DNA from: Ophiura sarsii
Taxonomy: Eukaryota; Echinodermata; Ophiuroidea; Amphilepidida; Ophiuridae
Assembly: GCA_035610835.1 (NCBI GenBank)
Contig: CM069452.1
Location: 65,010,919 to 65,074,918, forward strand
Reading direction: 5' to 3'
Length of the DNA stretch: 64,000 nt
Position numbers and translations under genes: made by a program. The notes under the pieces are model-generated. The model did no database searches, was not told the origin of the DNA, and worked only from the letters and a program-made list of their open reading frames with translations. How positions within the stretch are numbered: the first letter of the stretch is position 1; every line of letters starts with the position of its first letter. Positions 20,750 to 32,845 of this stretch are shown piece after piece.

Positions 20750-21120
20750 CCACCTTCAAAGGTGGCGTGGGGTATCCTTGGATGTTTTTGCTAAGATGAT
20801 GTTACCAAATCCAAAAATGACGTCCTGACATCCTGCTGACATAGTTGAAATACGAATATGCCATAACCCAACTGTAATCGTTATGGTGGTTTTAATAATT
20901 CAGCCATACACAACACAGTTGGGTAACTACATTTTCATGTAACTAGAAGAATCACTTGCTGACCAGGAACAATCATGACAATAGGATGGCACCGTTTCAC
21001 TTGGAAATGTTTCGGCTTGGTTTTGTCGTTAATCCCGGATATTCAGTCAGAATCTATGATACTCTGAAAAAGTGAACAATTACAATGTAAAAATTAGTAA
21101 TAAAATAAAATTAGTAATAA
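20750..21120. repeat. Direct duplication, unit 1
   Basis: ACCACCTTCAAAGGTGGCGT ... CAACTGTAATCGTTATGGTG ... CTTGCTGACCAGGAACA is repeated at 21532-21935 with few differences in the first 220 bp. Offset about 785 bp. No coding recognised. Confidence 0.85.
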
Positions 21121-21531
21121 AAAGTAACAGACAAATTGTGTTTCATCTAATAAACAAAGGTTTTCAAGAGCATAACCATATTTAAAAAGAAAATATATAA
21201 ACAGCGTGATTTTAAAATGCAATTAGGGAACCTAAGTTTTTGTCTTAAACATGTGCTTGTTCTGTGGAAACGCAGTTTTTCACTTGAGATAAAGGGTGTT
21301 TTTTCAAAGAAAAAAGATCCTGATGTTAAGTTTAACATTGTTATCATGAGAAGAAAATACTGGGAATCATAATGGTTTGATAACAAAATCACAAAGTAAA
21401 TATTTTGAGCATGCATATAAATCATAACATTACATCTACCTACACCTCATAAAAGGTCAACGATTAAGGATATAACTGTTGAGTTGCTTGCATACAAGAC
21501 AGGCACATCAGAGCTATGAACTGATGTAAAA

Positions 21532-21935
21532 TACCATCTTCAAAGGTGGCGTGAGGTATCCCTGGATGTTTTTGCTAGGATGATGTTACCAAATCCAAAA
21601 ATGACGTCCTGACATCCTGCTGACATAGTTGAAATACGAATATGCCATAACCCAACTGTAATCGTTATGGTGGTTTCAATAATTCAGCCATACACAACAC
21701 AGTTGGGTAACTACATTTTCATGAACTAGAAGAATCACTTGCTGACCAGGAACAGTTTTCACTTAGCAATCCCTCAACAGTGTTACGATTGGTTGGTTCT
21801 AGGGAATTTTTTCAGCGTGGTTTAGTCGATAGAATCCAGGATATTCAGTCACAAAAACTCACAATCTATGATATTCATCTCCGTCATTCTGAAAAAGTGA
21901 ACAATCACAATGTAAAATTAGTAATTAAAGTCACC
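21532..21935. repeat. Direct duplication, unit 2
   Basis: Second copy of 20750-21120, with extra sequence near the end (AAACTCACAATCTATGATAT). A following AACCATATTTCTG block also recurs near 28744. Confidence 0.85.
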
Positions 21936-22330
21936 AAAGAAGTATTTTTCACCCCCAAAACCAAGGATTTCAAGCGCCTAACCATATTTCTGATTATATC
22001 ACACATACAAAAGTTCCTGTCATTTGATTGGTGGATACTACATCACGTGACATAAAATATTTGGACTAGTTCCCCAATATTTCACAGTATGGAAAAGGTT
22101 CCCATAAAAAAGGTACTATTTCCCTATGATGATGATGAGCTGCCAGTGAAATAGTAACTTGTTATGGGAACTTTTTCCCCGGTTCGCGATCCCGATCTGT
22201 GATTTTTTTTCTTCGTACATGATCCTGGTGATATATGTTGATTTGTTCAAAAAATCATTTTATTCAGTGAATTTTGCCTTATTCCATATTAAAACGAAAT
22301 AAAGTTAATTTCACTAGGATCATTTACGAA

Positions 22331-23113
22331 AAAACAAATTGCTTGGCAATTTGGCCTATTCTGTGCGACTTGTTTTATCCAGATAACATCAGGGTAACTT
22401 GGTTCGATTCTGTGTGACATATTAAGGTAATTTGGTCTGAATCTGTGTGACTTGTTTTATAACCGATGAGATCATGGCAATTTGGTCCGATTCTGTGTGA
22501 CATATTTTAATTTGGTCTGAATCTGTGTGACTTGTTTTATACCCGATGAGATCATGGCAATTTGGTCCGATTATGTGTGACATATTAAGGTAATTTGGTC
22601 TGAATCTGTGTGGCTTGTTTTATACCCGATGAGATCATGGCAATTTGGTCCGATTATGTGTGACATATTAAGGTAGTTTGGTCTGAATCTGTGTGACTTG
22701 TTTTATACCCGATGAGATCATGGCAATTTGGTCCGATTATGTGTGACATATTAAGGTAATTTAGTCTGAATCTGTGTGGCTTGTTTTATACCCGATGAGA
22801 TCATGGCAATTTGGTCCGATTCTGTGTGACATATTAAGGTAGTTTGGTCTGAATCTGTGTGACATGTTTTATACCCGATGAGATCATGGCAATTTGGTCC
22901 GTTTCTGTGCAACTTGTTTTATTCAGATAACATCAGAGTAACTTGGTCTGAATCTGTGTGACATGTTTTATACCCGATGAAATCATGGCAATTTGGTCTG
23001 ATTCTGTGTGACTTGTTTTACCCAGATAACATCAGGGTAATTTGGTCTGAATCTGTGTGACATATTTTATACCCGATGAGATCATGGCAATTTGGTCCGA
23101 TTATGTGTGACAT
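22331..23113. repeat. 83-bp satellite-like tandem repeat
   Basis: GAGATCATGGCAATTTGGTC recurs at 22548, 22631, 22714, 22797 and 22880, an 83-bp period, with a shortened unit before and diverged units after. Each unit is itself built of two related halves (AATTTGGTCTGAATCTGTGT / AATTTGGTCCGATTCTGTGT). It is not a CRISPR array: the whole unit is repeated and there are no unique spacers. Confidence 0.9.
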
Positions 23114-23118
23114 ATTTA

Positions 23119-23297
23119 GAGAATAATTACTGCGTAACAACTGTTTTCGCGAATTTGTTGTGAAATAAGAGGTTGATGTTATGGTCTGAGGAATTGTCCC
23201 TCGCGCCCCTGAGGGACAATTCCGAATGACCATAACAGCAACCGAGTATTTCACAACAAATTCGCGAAAACAGTTGTTAAGCAGTCATTATTCTCAT
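23119..23297. mobile_element. Large palindrome (foldback MITE)
   Basis: Left arm GAATAATTACTGCGTAACAA ... GAATTGTCCCTC pairs with right arm GAGGGACAATTC ... GCAGTCATTATTC. Arms of about 85 bp are nearly complementary around a short GC-rich centre (GCGCCCCT). It interrupts the spread of the 83-bp satellite. Confidence 0.85.
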
Positions 23298-23689
23298 TCA
23301 TTACTGAAAAAGATGCATATTTATCCAAATCTTTGATTTGTACCGATATAATCTCGCTAATAATTAATTAGTTTTCTGTTTATTTTGTGCATCCCTGCCC
23401 TTCTTAGTTATTGAAACAGTCCGAGTCGGGTCATCCCCTCATTCAACCAATCAGAAATAAGCTTTAATCGTGTTCCCTCATAACTCAATGAATATTCAGT
23501 TTAGGAGCGTGAGGCTTCAATTTGATTGGTCGGTCAATGAGAAAAACAATAGAACACTTTGGCGCAGCACTTTCGGGCAATTATTAGTAACCTGCGCTCG
23601 GCGTGCGCGTTCTCATCTAACGAATCATTTTATTGGAACGCACTTGGTACGCAGCTATCGCGACTTTTCATGAAGTAATGAATCTTATA

Positions 23690-23990
23690 TAGTGGGTGTG
23701 GTTTGAATGTCAGCAGGCAATTTGATTGGTTTTTGGCTGATTTTCAGCCGACACGCCCATACATTATGAGACAATGGTGTACAGTTTTGGGCGGGGTTTA
23801 ATTCATTCGAAAAATAATACCTTCAGCGCGTATGATCAACATGTCATCGCGTTAGCGTGCCCTACACAAAGTCGCCGCCGTATGCGTTGTGGGTATAACG
23901 CAGCGATGAGGGGTGCGTGTGTGCTAAAGAACGCGATTAATTTGAAGCAGGATGTTGGAAAACAGCTCGCGTTGATGACATCAGGGTAAT
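23690..23990 (+). repeat. Dispersed repeat, family D (copy 3)
   Basis: CTTATATAGTGGGTGTGG, CAGCAGGCAATTTGATTGG, CATCGCGTTAGCGTG, GCAGGATGTTGGAAAACAGC shared with 18640-18990. Runs directly into a further piece of the satellite. Confidence 0.6.
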
Positions 23991-24062
23991 TTGGTCGATT
24001 CTGTGTGACATGTTTTACCTGATGACATGGCAATTTGGTCTGATTTTGTGCGACATATTTTG
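23975..24062. repeat. Isolated satellite unit
   Basis: GATGACATCAGGGTAATTTG and GACATGGCAATTTGGTCTGA match the 22331-23113 satellite, separated from it by the palindrome and the family-D repeat. Confidence 0.75.
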
Positions 24063-24111
24063 CCCCCTTTGTCACTTGTCCACAGCCAGGAAAATCATAG
24101 ATGCCAAAAGC

Positions 24112-24211
24112 TAGCCTGTATCCTCTATGGAAATGCCATCACCAGCTTCTAACAGCTCGTCCACCAGAAGTTGCAGGCTGGCATTCATATCGGCTGGTGC
24201 CTTGGGACCTA
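24112..24211 (-). CDS. Candidate terminal exon, unknown gene
   Basis: After a possible acceptor (ATATATATATAG) the minus strand reads PKAPADMNASLQLLVDELLE then AGDGISIEDTG and a TAG stop. Composition looks protein-like, but no partner exon was proved and the family is not recognised. A decayed repeat is the alternative. Confidence 0.25.
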
Positions 24212-24944
24212 TATATATATGAAAGAATACATGGGAACCAAGATTTAGCACCTGCACAGGTTTGACATTGTATCATCAGATTTATGAAGGAAATACAAAC
24301 AAAACATGGAACTTTCAAATACGTGCCTCTACCGGACAAGGTCTTGAGGTCTGTTGTCACTTAGTTTTAGCGCAATAAAGAGCACTGCGAACTGTGACCA
24401 AAGAATTTTCAGACAGCAAATATTTTTCCTTGATCCCTGAAACCTCTTTTTGTTAATGTTTTGGTTATTTTACGTACGTTTGCAGTAATATAGTTGACTA
24501 GCACCTTAATTTCTTGTCCACTGGATTTGGCCTGTTTTCCCTCATATTTTGGTCAATTATGTTATCACTGTCAAGAGGAATAAAATTGAGTACTTTTTGG
24601 TCATGAATGGGGAACCGACAATATAAAGTGGACACACCTTCATAGTGAACCATGCGTAAGGGAAATATACCGTTAGAGGAATCAACTTGACTATCTTCTG
24701 CTGCAGACGGAAAAGATGTTGATGGTACATCTCTACTGACATTAGATGCAGGCACAGTATCAAAGTCGTATTACTTGGCAGAAGCACCATTCCTAAACTG
24801 ACCACATCATGATCTGTAAAAATTAAAAAAATTAAAAAGGCAAGACTGATGAGAATGAATCAATGGCCTTAAATCCTGAAAAGATACATGAAGCGGTGTA
24901 TGCAAAAGAAAAAAACTCTCGCTTGGGTCAGCGTTGAATACATA

Positions 24945-25090
24945 TTATGAACGTACAAATATAGACCGGGGATGATCCCCTACTCTTTATGAAGGAATCT
25001 GTAACATTTTTAACGTGCTCTGGTATAGCTCTTCCGATACACGGGACCATCATTTCTATGTGACTTCTGAACCACGGTGCACTGATCATG
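24945..25090 (-). mobile_element. SINE 3'-part (same family as 61113)
   Basis: On the minus strand it carries CACATAGAAATGATGGTCCC, GTGTATCGGAAGAGC, GAGCACGTTAAAAA and AAAGAGTAGGGGATCATCCC, collinear with 61240-61375. The tRNA-like head is absent, so it is 5'-truncated. Confidence 0.75.
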
Positions 25091-25666
25091 CCTTCTTCAA
25101 TCTGTACGGTCTGAAGGAGGCATGGGGGCAAGGTTGTATGGGAATCGCCTCAATTCGTATGACAATTGAAATCAACAAACACCTGAACTGAAATGATCCA
25201 CCAATTGAACAACGGCACAGTAATAATGTACATGAGCTCTCTATACTGTTGCGTCACCTCGCCCCATGAACATCAGCATAACAATCCCACTGTAACATCA
25301 CATTCTTCAATTTCCCTATGTAAAATTTTTGAGTGTGAAAAACTAAATTGGTGGTCAAAATTTGTGTTGGTGTTTTAGGCTGTAAAACAATGGCATTTTC
25401 AATATTTTTCACTCTTGAGAAAAAAATTGGGTAAAACTAAAAGTGAAGGGTATAATCCTTTGTGGGTGTAGGCAAAAGACTGACATCCCATGTGTAAATC
25501 TAAAACAAAAGATCCAACCGCTCAACTTAGGATGGACACAGAAGAAAGGCTGATATTGTTATTTTAAAATGTATGTACAATGCAACTGTGTGAAGAAAAA
25601 AAAGAAAATGCATAACAATTACTTGAAAATGAAGACATGGTTGCTAATAATTGGTGTCCCTTTTAC

Positions 25667-25753
25667 ACACGAAAGATAAGAGACTGCTTCTGAGAGGCTG
25701 ACCCCATCAAAGAGGTAAACTTTGTACAAGTCAGGGGATCTCGCCAGGACATC
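25667..25753 (-). CDS. Candidate exon, unknown gene
   Basis: Between TTCCATCTAG acceptor and GTAAAA donor, 29 codons: DVLARSPDLYKVYLFDGVSL then SEAVSYLSC. A related but stop-interrupted copy lies at about 29296-29370, so this may be one exon of a duplicated gene or a repeat. Family not recognised. Confidence 0.3.
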
Positions 25754-26002
25754 CTAGATGGAAATGGTATATGGCGCAGTTTGGGCGGCTATGAACGTGT
25801 GACACCCCAATACCAGCAGAATGCAACAGACAGTACAATCTTAGCCTGCCGAATTCACTGCGCCATATACACATCATGCAAGATATTCTTGTAGAGAAAA
25901 GGCTTCCTAAAAAAAAGTAATCCCTTTAGTCAAGAAAATAAACAGTGTTAAGAAAGGGCAACTTGTAAGATCAAATGGAATTAATTATAGATCAATAAGT
26001 GT

Positions 26003-26099
26003 GTACATGTATGTGTTGTTTTAAGAAAAATAGACAAATCAATGCATGCGCTGATCGATGTTGATGTGTGAATAATATTGTGAGCATATCAACATTTCT
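26003..26099 (+). repeat. Short dispersed repeat, family E
   Basis: GTACATGTATGTGTTGTTTT...AATCAATGCATGCGCTGATC...GAGCATATCAACATTTC; related to 18095-18182. Confidence 0.55.
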
Positions 26100-26145
26100 C
26101 TTTGTGTGTGATGGCAGCAATGACATTTATGAATTGAAGGTCAAT

Positions 26146-26272
26146 AAATGCGTATGTGTTGTTTCGAGATAAATTAGACAAATAAATGCATGTGCGATGA
26201 TGTTGATGTGTGAATGAATAATGGCATGACCGGGCAGGAGAGTGCTATTGTGAACATATCAACATTGGCGCA
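26146..26272 (+). repeat. Short dispersed repeat, family E
   Basis: GCGTATGTGTTGTTTCGAGA...GAATAATGGCATGACCGGGC...GAACATATCAACATTGG; adjacent to the previous copy and the SINE at 26278. Confidence 0.6.
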
Positions 26273-26277
26273 TTAGT

Positions 26278-26425
26278 AAAGCTAGGTTTTTGTGCGTGAT
26301 TGGGGAGGGGGAAAAGTACTATTTTTGACCCGAAAAATCACCCAGCACCCCCCGAGATTCGATCGCAGGACCATCCGCACCCAAGTCTGTCCCTCTACCA
26401 ACTAAGCTAAACTGCCAGCCCACAT
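26278..26425 (-). mobile_element. tRNA-derived SINE
   Basis: The minus strand reads GGCTGGCAGTTTAGCTTAGT with A-box TAGCTTAGTTGGTAGAGG and B-box-like GGTCCTGCGATCGAATCTC, then GGGTGCTGGGTGATTTTTCG. A second, damaged copy follows at 26569. The missing 3' acceptor stem rules out a working tRNA gene. Confidence 0.75.
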
Positions 26426-26568
26426 ATGCCTGCGGTAGGTGACGTCATCGACGCAATGCAGCAGCACGTGCGTGGAGATAGTTTCTGGCAGTGAGATTTA
26501 GTGAGATTCAGCTGGGTTAGGGTTAATCAACCACAATTTTTTTTTGACATTTATTAACCCTGACCAGT

Positions 26569-26705
26569 AACGCTAGGTTTTTGTGCGTGATCGGGGGGGG
26601 GGGGGGGGGGGGGGGGTTACCTACGAAAAATCACCCAGCACCTCCCCTCTCCCCCCCCCCCCCCCCTCTCACGAGATTCAATCGCGGGACCATCCGCACC
26701 CACCT
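26569..26705 (-). mobile_element. Second, partial copy of the 26278 SINE
   Basis: Repeats GCTAGGTTTTTGTGCGTGAT, AAAAATCACCCAGCACC and GGGACCATCCGCACCCA, with long G and C runs inserted. The A-box end is missing. Confidence 0.7.
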
Positions 26706-26989
26706 TTTGGGAAGGAAGCACTCCACAGGACTGCACATGACTCGATTCATATTCACTAGTTTGAACCTGTCAATCATGCATTTACCTCAACTAAATCTAT
26801 AACATTGCATGGCATGTTCATGAAATGGAGTCAAGCGCGATCAAAGTGCTTTTCATATTGTTAGCACTAATGTAGGTAATTCCATTCTCTTAAGAGGCGA
26901 GAGCGTACATGTGATGATGAGATGCCTATACAAAACTCACCTAGTTTGGTCAGGATGAATCATGAAACATTATGTGTTTTTACTGGCTT

Positions 26990-27285
26990 CAACAGTCTCG
27001 TTCCATCAAATCCCGCAGACGGCTATCACCCTTAGGAGGAAGCACTACTATGATGACCACGATTGCTCTAGGAATTAAAGTGTTTATCTGAAAGACAGAC
27101 ACAAAATGATTGATGTTCACAATGAAATGAAGATACTTTTATAGTAGACAGCAACGGTGTATCCATGAAGTAAATGACATGTGTAATTTGCTGTCTACAG
27201 TAGATAGCAACTGTTTGCCTATCTCAATTCATTTAGATTGCTGTCAATCGATAAATCAAATGTTTACTGTAAAACATGATATGAA
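26990..27285. repeat. Imperfect duplicated segment, copy 1
   Basis: TTCAACAGTCTCG, AAAGTGTTTATCTGAAAG, ATGAAGATACTTTTATAGTA, GTAGATAGCAACTG recur in order at 28860-29180. It may derive from an exon plus intron of a duplicated gene, but coding could not be confirmed. Confidence 0.65.
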
Positions 27286-28859
27286 TTCAAAGAGAAAACT
27301 CAATCGCCGCATGCAGGTTTATGGAAAAATATAATCGGGAAGGTTTAACATAAATTATTATTTAGTTTTGATCGATGGCTGCACCAACCTGTTCAACGGG
27401 CACTCACTGGATGATTGCAAAGCAATTGTATTGTTATTTACTCACCTTTAAAAACTGTGTAGGGTTTGTTAACCTTCCCCTAAAACTTTTGACCATCATG
27501 GACCTTTGTCTATAAATTACATTACTTGTGCAATATTCACAACAAAAGCTTCGTGGGATAGATGCTGGGTATTCACACACAAACACATGTGGCACAAATG
27601 TGAATTATCATGAGGCAAATCAAACTCCTCGTTAATGGCAATACTCGAAAGAGCCTAAGATGCACATTGAGCACCAAGTCAGTGTCTGCTTATATTGTAA
27701 CTCCCCGGTGCGTGAAATCACTCTATCATATATTATAAAACATAAGCTAATTTGAGAGGTATGCATCATCTCAAAGTTGTCGTACGCCCCTCCTATCATC
27801 AGTCCTGGGTGTGAAAGACCATCCATTTAATGTTCGATCTACATTGAATCTGTTAGCATTATTAAATAACCCTGGTTTCAATTTAAAATCAATATCAATT
27901 GACTGTGTATACACCCCAAACCGCGCAATATTGCTTGTTTCGGGGGATTTGCTGCACTGTGTGTGTGTTTAGAATAGCCTAGACTTATCTGCATATACGC
28001 CATCTTTGAATTAGCAGTTTCTTGTACTTTTTCTACAGTAAAATGTGCTAAATGTTATAAACTGCACGTACAATAAGTAGTGGTTAGAAGAGCCACAATA
28101 AATTATAAGACTTTCTTTAATGAGGATGTATCACCATGGTAACCAGAAAGTCTGTATGGCAGGCATATGGGCGATAGTAAATCCTGATGTTCATAAGTTG
28201 ACTGATTTACATTATGGTATGGACACCAAAATATATCTCTTATACTTACTGTGTAAAATGGCCCCTGGTAAAATGCAATTTTCTCGCATATAAAGCAACA
28301 GGTTGCTCCAATCTTGTTTTTCCGAAGAGGATCATAGTCTTAGCATTCCTGCAAACAACAAAACAGTATGGTCAATACAAAATGTTTGAGATATGGGCCA
28401 CAAAGATAATGTTTGTAGAACACTAACACATCATACAAAATTGATCAGATGAATATTAAATGAAGATTACTAAAATCATTCAAATGTTCTTCTTTTAAAC
28501 CAAATCTCAAGTAAAATCCATTCAAGTGTGCACATGATTTGTTATAATTTTGTTTCACTGCGTTTATGACTTATTATACATATATGCAAAGCATGCACAT
28601 AAATTGATCAAGAATTGTTTGCTTCGATTATAGTATTTTAAATGTTTGAAATTTGGCATCTTGGAAATTCACACAATATGTAAGAGCAACCAATCAAAAG
28701 AGAAGTGTTTTTCAGCACATAAACCAAAGTTTTCAAGCGCATAACCATATTTCTGAATTTAATACAAAAATTGGTACCACAACATTTCAGACACGGTCAT
28801 CTTCCATGAACAAACCTACACTATGTCCGTCGGGTCTTCAGTTTAGCGACGATAAATAG

Positions 28860-29180
28860 ATTCTGGCATCAACAGTCTCGATCCAGCAAATCCGATGACG
28901 ATCGCCCTTAGGATTGATCTCAGAATGAAAGTGTTGATCTGAAAGTACAATTAGACCAAAAATGATTGTTTAATGTTTACATTGAAATGAAGATACTTTT
29001 TTAGTAGACAGCAACTATTTTCATGAAATAAATGACATGTGCAATTTGCTGTGTTCAGTAGATAGCAATCTGAATAAAATGAGATGTAGATGCGATCTAT
29101 ACAGTATATTACAACTATTGGCTATCTCAATTCATGTAGATTGCTGTCTAAAGTAGATAGCAACAACAATATAATTATTA
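28860..29180. repeat. Imperfect duplicated segment, copy 2
   Basis: Counterpart of 26990-27285. On the minus strand, after GTACTTTCAG, it reads INTFILRSILRAIVIGFAGS then RLLMP, a possible exon with no clear donor. Confidence 0.6.
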
Positions 29181-29424
29181 CATGAAATGCTTAATTTACA
29201 GTGTACAGCAGACTGCAACTGTGTATCAATCAATCCATTTATCAATCAAAACTCCTTTCTCCCTGGCTATTCGGACAAAGAGACATGTTTACTGAGAACC
29301 TGGCTCTATCAAAGAAGTAAACTTTGTATACAAGTCAGGTGTTCACACCAGGACATCCTGGGTGGAATTCATACACTCTTTAGTGTCGAACCAATCAGAA
29401 AGCAAGAAACTGAAATATGTGGAG

Positions 29425-29524
29425 NNNNNNNNNNNNNNNNNNNNNNNNNNNNNNNNNNNNNNNNNNNNNNNNNNNNNNNNNNNNNNNNNNNNNNNNNNNN
29501 NNNNNNNNNNNNNNNNNNNNNNNN
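29425..29524. other. Assembly gap (100 N)
   Basis: Exactly 100 N, the usual placeholder for an unsized scaffold gap. It cuts the transporter gene just beyond its last visible exon. Confidence 0.99.
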
Positions 29525-29542
29525 CTTATATTATCTTAAAAC

Positions 29543-29695
29543 ATACTCAAACACGATGCGGTTATTTTCCAGACCCGTCTGCCATATCTTTTCAAAACTT
29601 CCAATTCTCCTGATCCCCTCGATGAGGGCGCACAACATGCAGCGAATATCGTAGTCATCTGGAAGACGTCCGTCATATCACTGCTTTCATTCCAC
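29543..29695 (-). pseudogene. SLC5-like transporter exon with two frame breaks
   Basis: After ATTTTCCAG the minus strand encodes GGMKAVI, then (frame +1) TDVFQMTTIFA, then (another shift) MLCALIEGIRRIGSFEKIWQ and TGLENNRIVFEY. Both breaks look like loss of one G from a GG pair (an expected Trp codon and an expected Gly codon). The donor may be GTTTTA at 29542; the N gap starts 18 bases further on. Confidence 0.7.
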
Positions 29696-29860
29696 CTGGA
29701 AAATAATGGTCAAATAAAATGGCATTTGATTTTATTGATGTCGAACCCTTATTTTTAAATTCTGAAAGTAAATGATATGATTGAACATTTCCGATGTATT
29801 TTTCCTTTGTATAGATAAACCATATAAACAATAACTTTCCTAATATAATCCCTATAAAAC

Positions 29861-30186
29861 TTAAAGGGGCACGGAGAGAATGGTGATAAAAATGAATTTG
29901 AAAGAAGAAACATAGTTTCAATAAATATAGTATAATAGAACCCTGAAACGTAATATTTCATGGCAGATGGGACAGGGTTGAAGTGATGGCGACTTTTGTC
30001 GACTTTTCGCCGGATCTACATCAAAATTACCAGATTGTGTGAAATATTACATGATATACTGCGAATTAATGTAAACGGTTACAGATGGTAGTTAGTATAA
30101 TGCCTAAGTATTACTTTGATGTAAAAAGCCCAATATAAGGAAAATTGAGCGCGCACTCCCATACGTGTCTCTCAATGCCCCTTTAA
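29861..30186. mobile_element. TTAA-flanked MITE in transporter intron
   Basis: TTAA then AGGGGCACGGAGAGA at the left; TCTCTCAATGCCCCT then TTAA at the right: 13 of 15 bases pair as inverted repeats. About 325 bp, non-coding. TTAA ends suggest a piggyBac-type element. Its ends differ from family A. Confidence 0.75.
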
Positions 30187-31892
30187 CGCTGGAGTATAAG
30201 TTCATAAAATTCAGTTCCAATGAGTGTACATCAAATAAGGTTCGCAACGCCGCGGTTAATCTGTTATGTTTGAAATACATGCGCCCGCGTAGTATATGCA
30301 CGAATCTGAGAAACTTTATTGGGGCACATCTGACATACATATTCATGCGGTAATGGATATTAATTAAACGTGTCTTTCAATGTAATCTAAGGTTCGTATT
30401 TCCCATTGACCCGTCGGGTTCGATAGATGATGCCACAAAAAGGCCAAGATTAAAACAAATTGTTATCACCAAGTGATGCGCTCAAACTGTTACCCTTATA
30501 TAAAGTTTCGAATTCGTAAGTAAATTGCACATCTGTAATGAAATATATGACGATTTAGGGAATACCGACCACTACTTTATTTATAAATCGCCCATGACAG
30601 GGATCTGTAATGCTCATTAATATCAAAAACACGACTCGTGTTTGACAAGGTACTGAAATTTCCCGAAAAAGCTGATACTTCGAGAAAATTCTTTTTAAAA
30701 GTTTTGGTTGTAGAATGCTACCTGTCGCGTACTAGGAACCAGCAAAATCTTCGGACTAAAACATGCAGCAGCAATTAGAATGTTGCATACAGAGGTATTC
30801 TGTCATATTGAAATGTGTGCATAGAACATGAGTTATAAACACATTAAACTGGTGGACATGAAGTGTACACAAAGCACACCACACATTTGTTATACACCAT
30901 TGAGCTCATATTGGTAAAAATGGCTCGTTAAATTGTAATATCTTCCCATTTTTGAGTTAGAAAATGCTCAAAGTAGTGACACCTCTAGCGAGACAGCTTG
31001 TCAAGTCCGTTTAGAGCATTTTGAGACCAGCCCAGCCTGACCTACGCTATTAGAAAATATTAATCACACAATATAAGTTTAGTTACCGTGTGGTTGAACA
31101 TACATTATTTTGAATGGACTTGTTCGAATCTTTTTTTTCACAGAAGATGGAGTTTCTAGGATATAATCACTGCGCAAGCAGTTCTGAGCGGTAGTGTATA
31201 ACAAGTGGTATATGGATTGGTAGACATTTCTCCAAGTTTCGAATACCGATCGGGTATAACTTTGCATTATGCAGGTATATTGAAAGTCGGAATTTCAAAG
31301 TCTGGGAGGCACATCCACGTATGATTTTGGTAGAAGAACCCCCGCCACCCCTTCACGGGGATAAATCGTTCTTAGAAAATGTACCTTGTCATTGTAAAAC
31401 ACATGATTTATATGTGCATTTCTTAGAGCGTGTTTCTGCTGGCCAATGCAAAAAGTAAACGCTAATTAAACGCCAAGTTTCAATTGGTCAGTTTTTAATC
31501 CCCTGTTTTACTCGCGAAAAGTTACCGCTAAGTGTATCGATCTTAGTCGATGGGCCACGACATTTGACCTTTTGTAATACCAAACAATGCCACCGCACCT
31601 GAAAAATATTGCTTCACAATGTGTATAACCCAGCGTTACACGGTTCACGGCGCAAACCACTAAGATGAATCGCCTTTCTGTTTCTATTGGGTTTATTGCC
31701 GATTATTGCCGATTATTGCTGGTTCCAAACCTGGTTTGTGAAGGTTTTTGGGATTACCAAAAATACCGATTATTGCCGGGTTCTGCTTGTTTCTACTGGG
31801 AAAACTTAGCGTTTATTAGCGGTTTCTTCCCCAGCAGAAACACGCTCATAGTAACAAAATAACCACGAAGTATTAAAAGGTAAATTGCTTAC

Positions 31893-31960
31893 AATAGTTG
31901 TATAGAGTGTACATGATAATCCGGTCACTAACACTGATCCCCAAAGACTAATGCCGGTAA
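31893..31960 (-). CDS. SLC5-like transporter exon
   Basis: 68 nt, acceptor CTCTTTACAG, donor GTAAGC. With the carried base it encodes VTGISLWGSVLVTGLSCTLY then TTI, matching the conserved 'TG..lWgSv..tGlvCtlYTtl' region. Confidence 0.85.
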
Positions 31961-32793
31961 CTGTAAAGAGAAAAGAATATACTCGTACGGCGATGAGGAA
32001 CAAAAACCCTGTTCTACGGACAATTTTTTTTAATACCAAGCTGTTAACTTTTGAGAATCACCGCCGAGACAGACATTTAAGAGTTGGAAAGGCGAGGGGG
32101 CCGTAGAGTCAGAAACTTGAGAGCGGAGGTGAACCGGCAGATAAAAGAGCTCCAAAAATCCGACAGTACACTGTTATTTTAGTTCATTTTCAGCATTGTT
32201 CACACAACACAACCCCCCCCCCCCCCCCCCCCCCTAAATCGGGGTTATCTTGAAAATATGACAACAATTGAATAAAGAATGCGCATAAAAATCTTAAACC
32301 TTGATGACGAAAAAATACCCACAGTTTTGCAAAACGATACAAATCTTGTTAGGTCTTTCGGTTGGTTCCCTTTTTTTTCCGCACGGATTATTTAGTTTAT
32401 TAATGATTATATTGGACAGAATGTTCATGGTCGTTTTGACCTTTGTTCCCATGCATCGCTATATCTGATAATTACTTTTCCCTGTTTTTTCAACCCTTAG
32501 GTCCACTCTTACCAGCTATATCCTTTGGGTATATCTCAAGGTTGAGATTTCTCCGTCATAACTCTAGTGATCTGTTACCAAATGAACAGCTATTAAGCGG
32601 GATTTAAGTCTGATAGGTCCACTCTTTCCAGGCAGATCTTTTGGGAATTTCTTAAGGCTGAGATTTCCATCTTAGCTTTATTTCATCTGTTTCCAACTGA
32701 ACAGGTGTAAGCATTCAAAATTGTTATGTTGTCCAAAAGTGTTTTGAATGCTTTGAGGATATTATTATGTAGTTTCATAATTTGTCAACTTAC

Positions 32794-32845
32794 CAACATT
32801 TAAAGCCAAAGCCGGCCCGTACATGACCAAACCCAAAAACAAAAG
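32794..32845 (-). CDS. SLC5-like transporter exon
   Basis: 52 nt, acceptor TTTGTCCAG, donor GTAAGT. It encodes LLFLGLVMYGPALALNV, a membrane-helix segment matching the family's '..LYAPALALN..', and leaves one base that completes a Val codon with 31960. Confidence 0.8.

Noticed and set aside
22331..23113. Regular repeat that might suggest a CRISPR array
   Set aside because: The whole 83-bp unit repeats without unique spacers, and the DNA is eukaryotic.
24498..24805. Minus-strand exon containing VPSTSFPSAAEDSQVDSS
   Set aside because: Protein-like end and possible donor, but an in-frame stop sits just upstream with no usable acceptor between.
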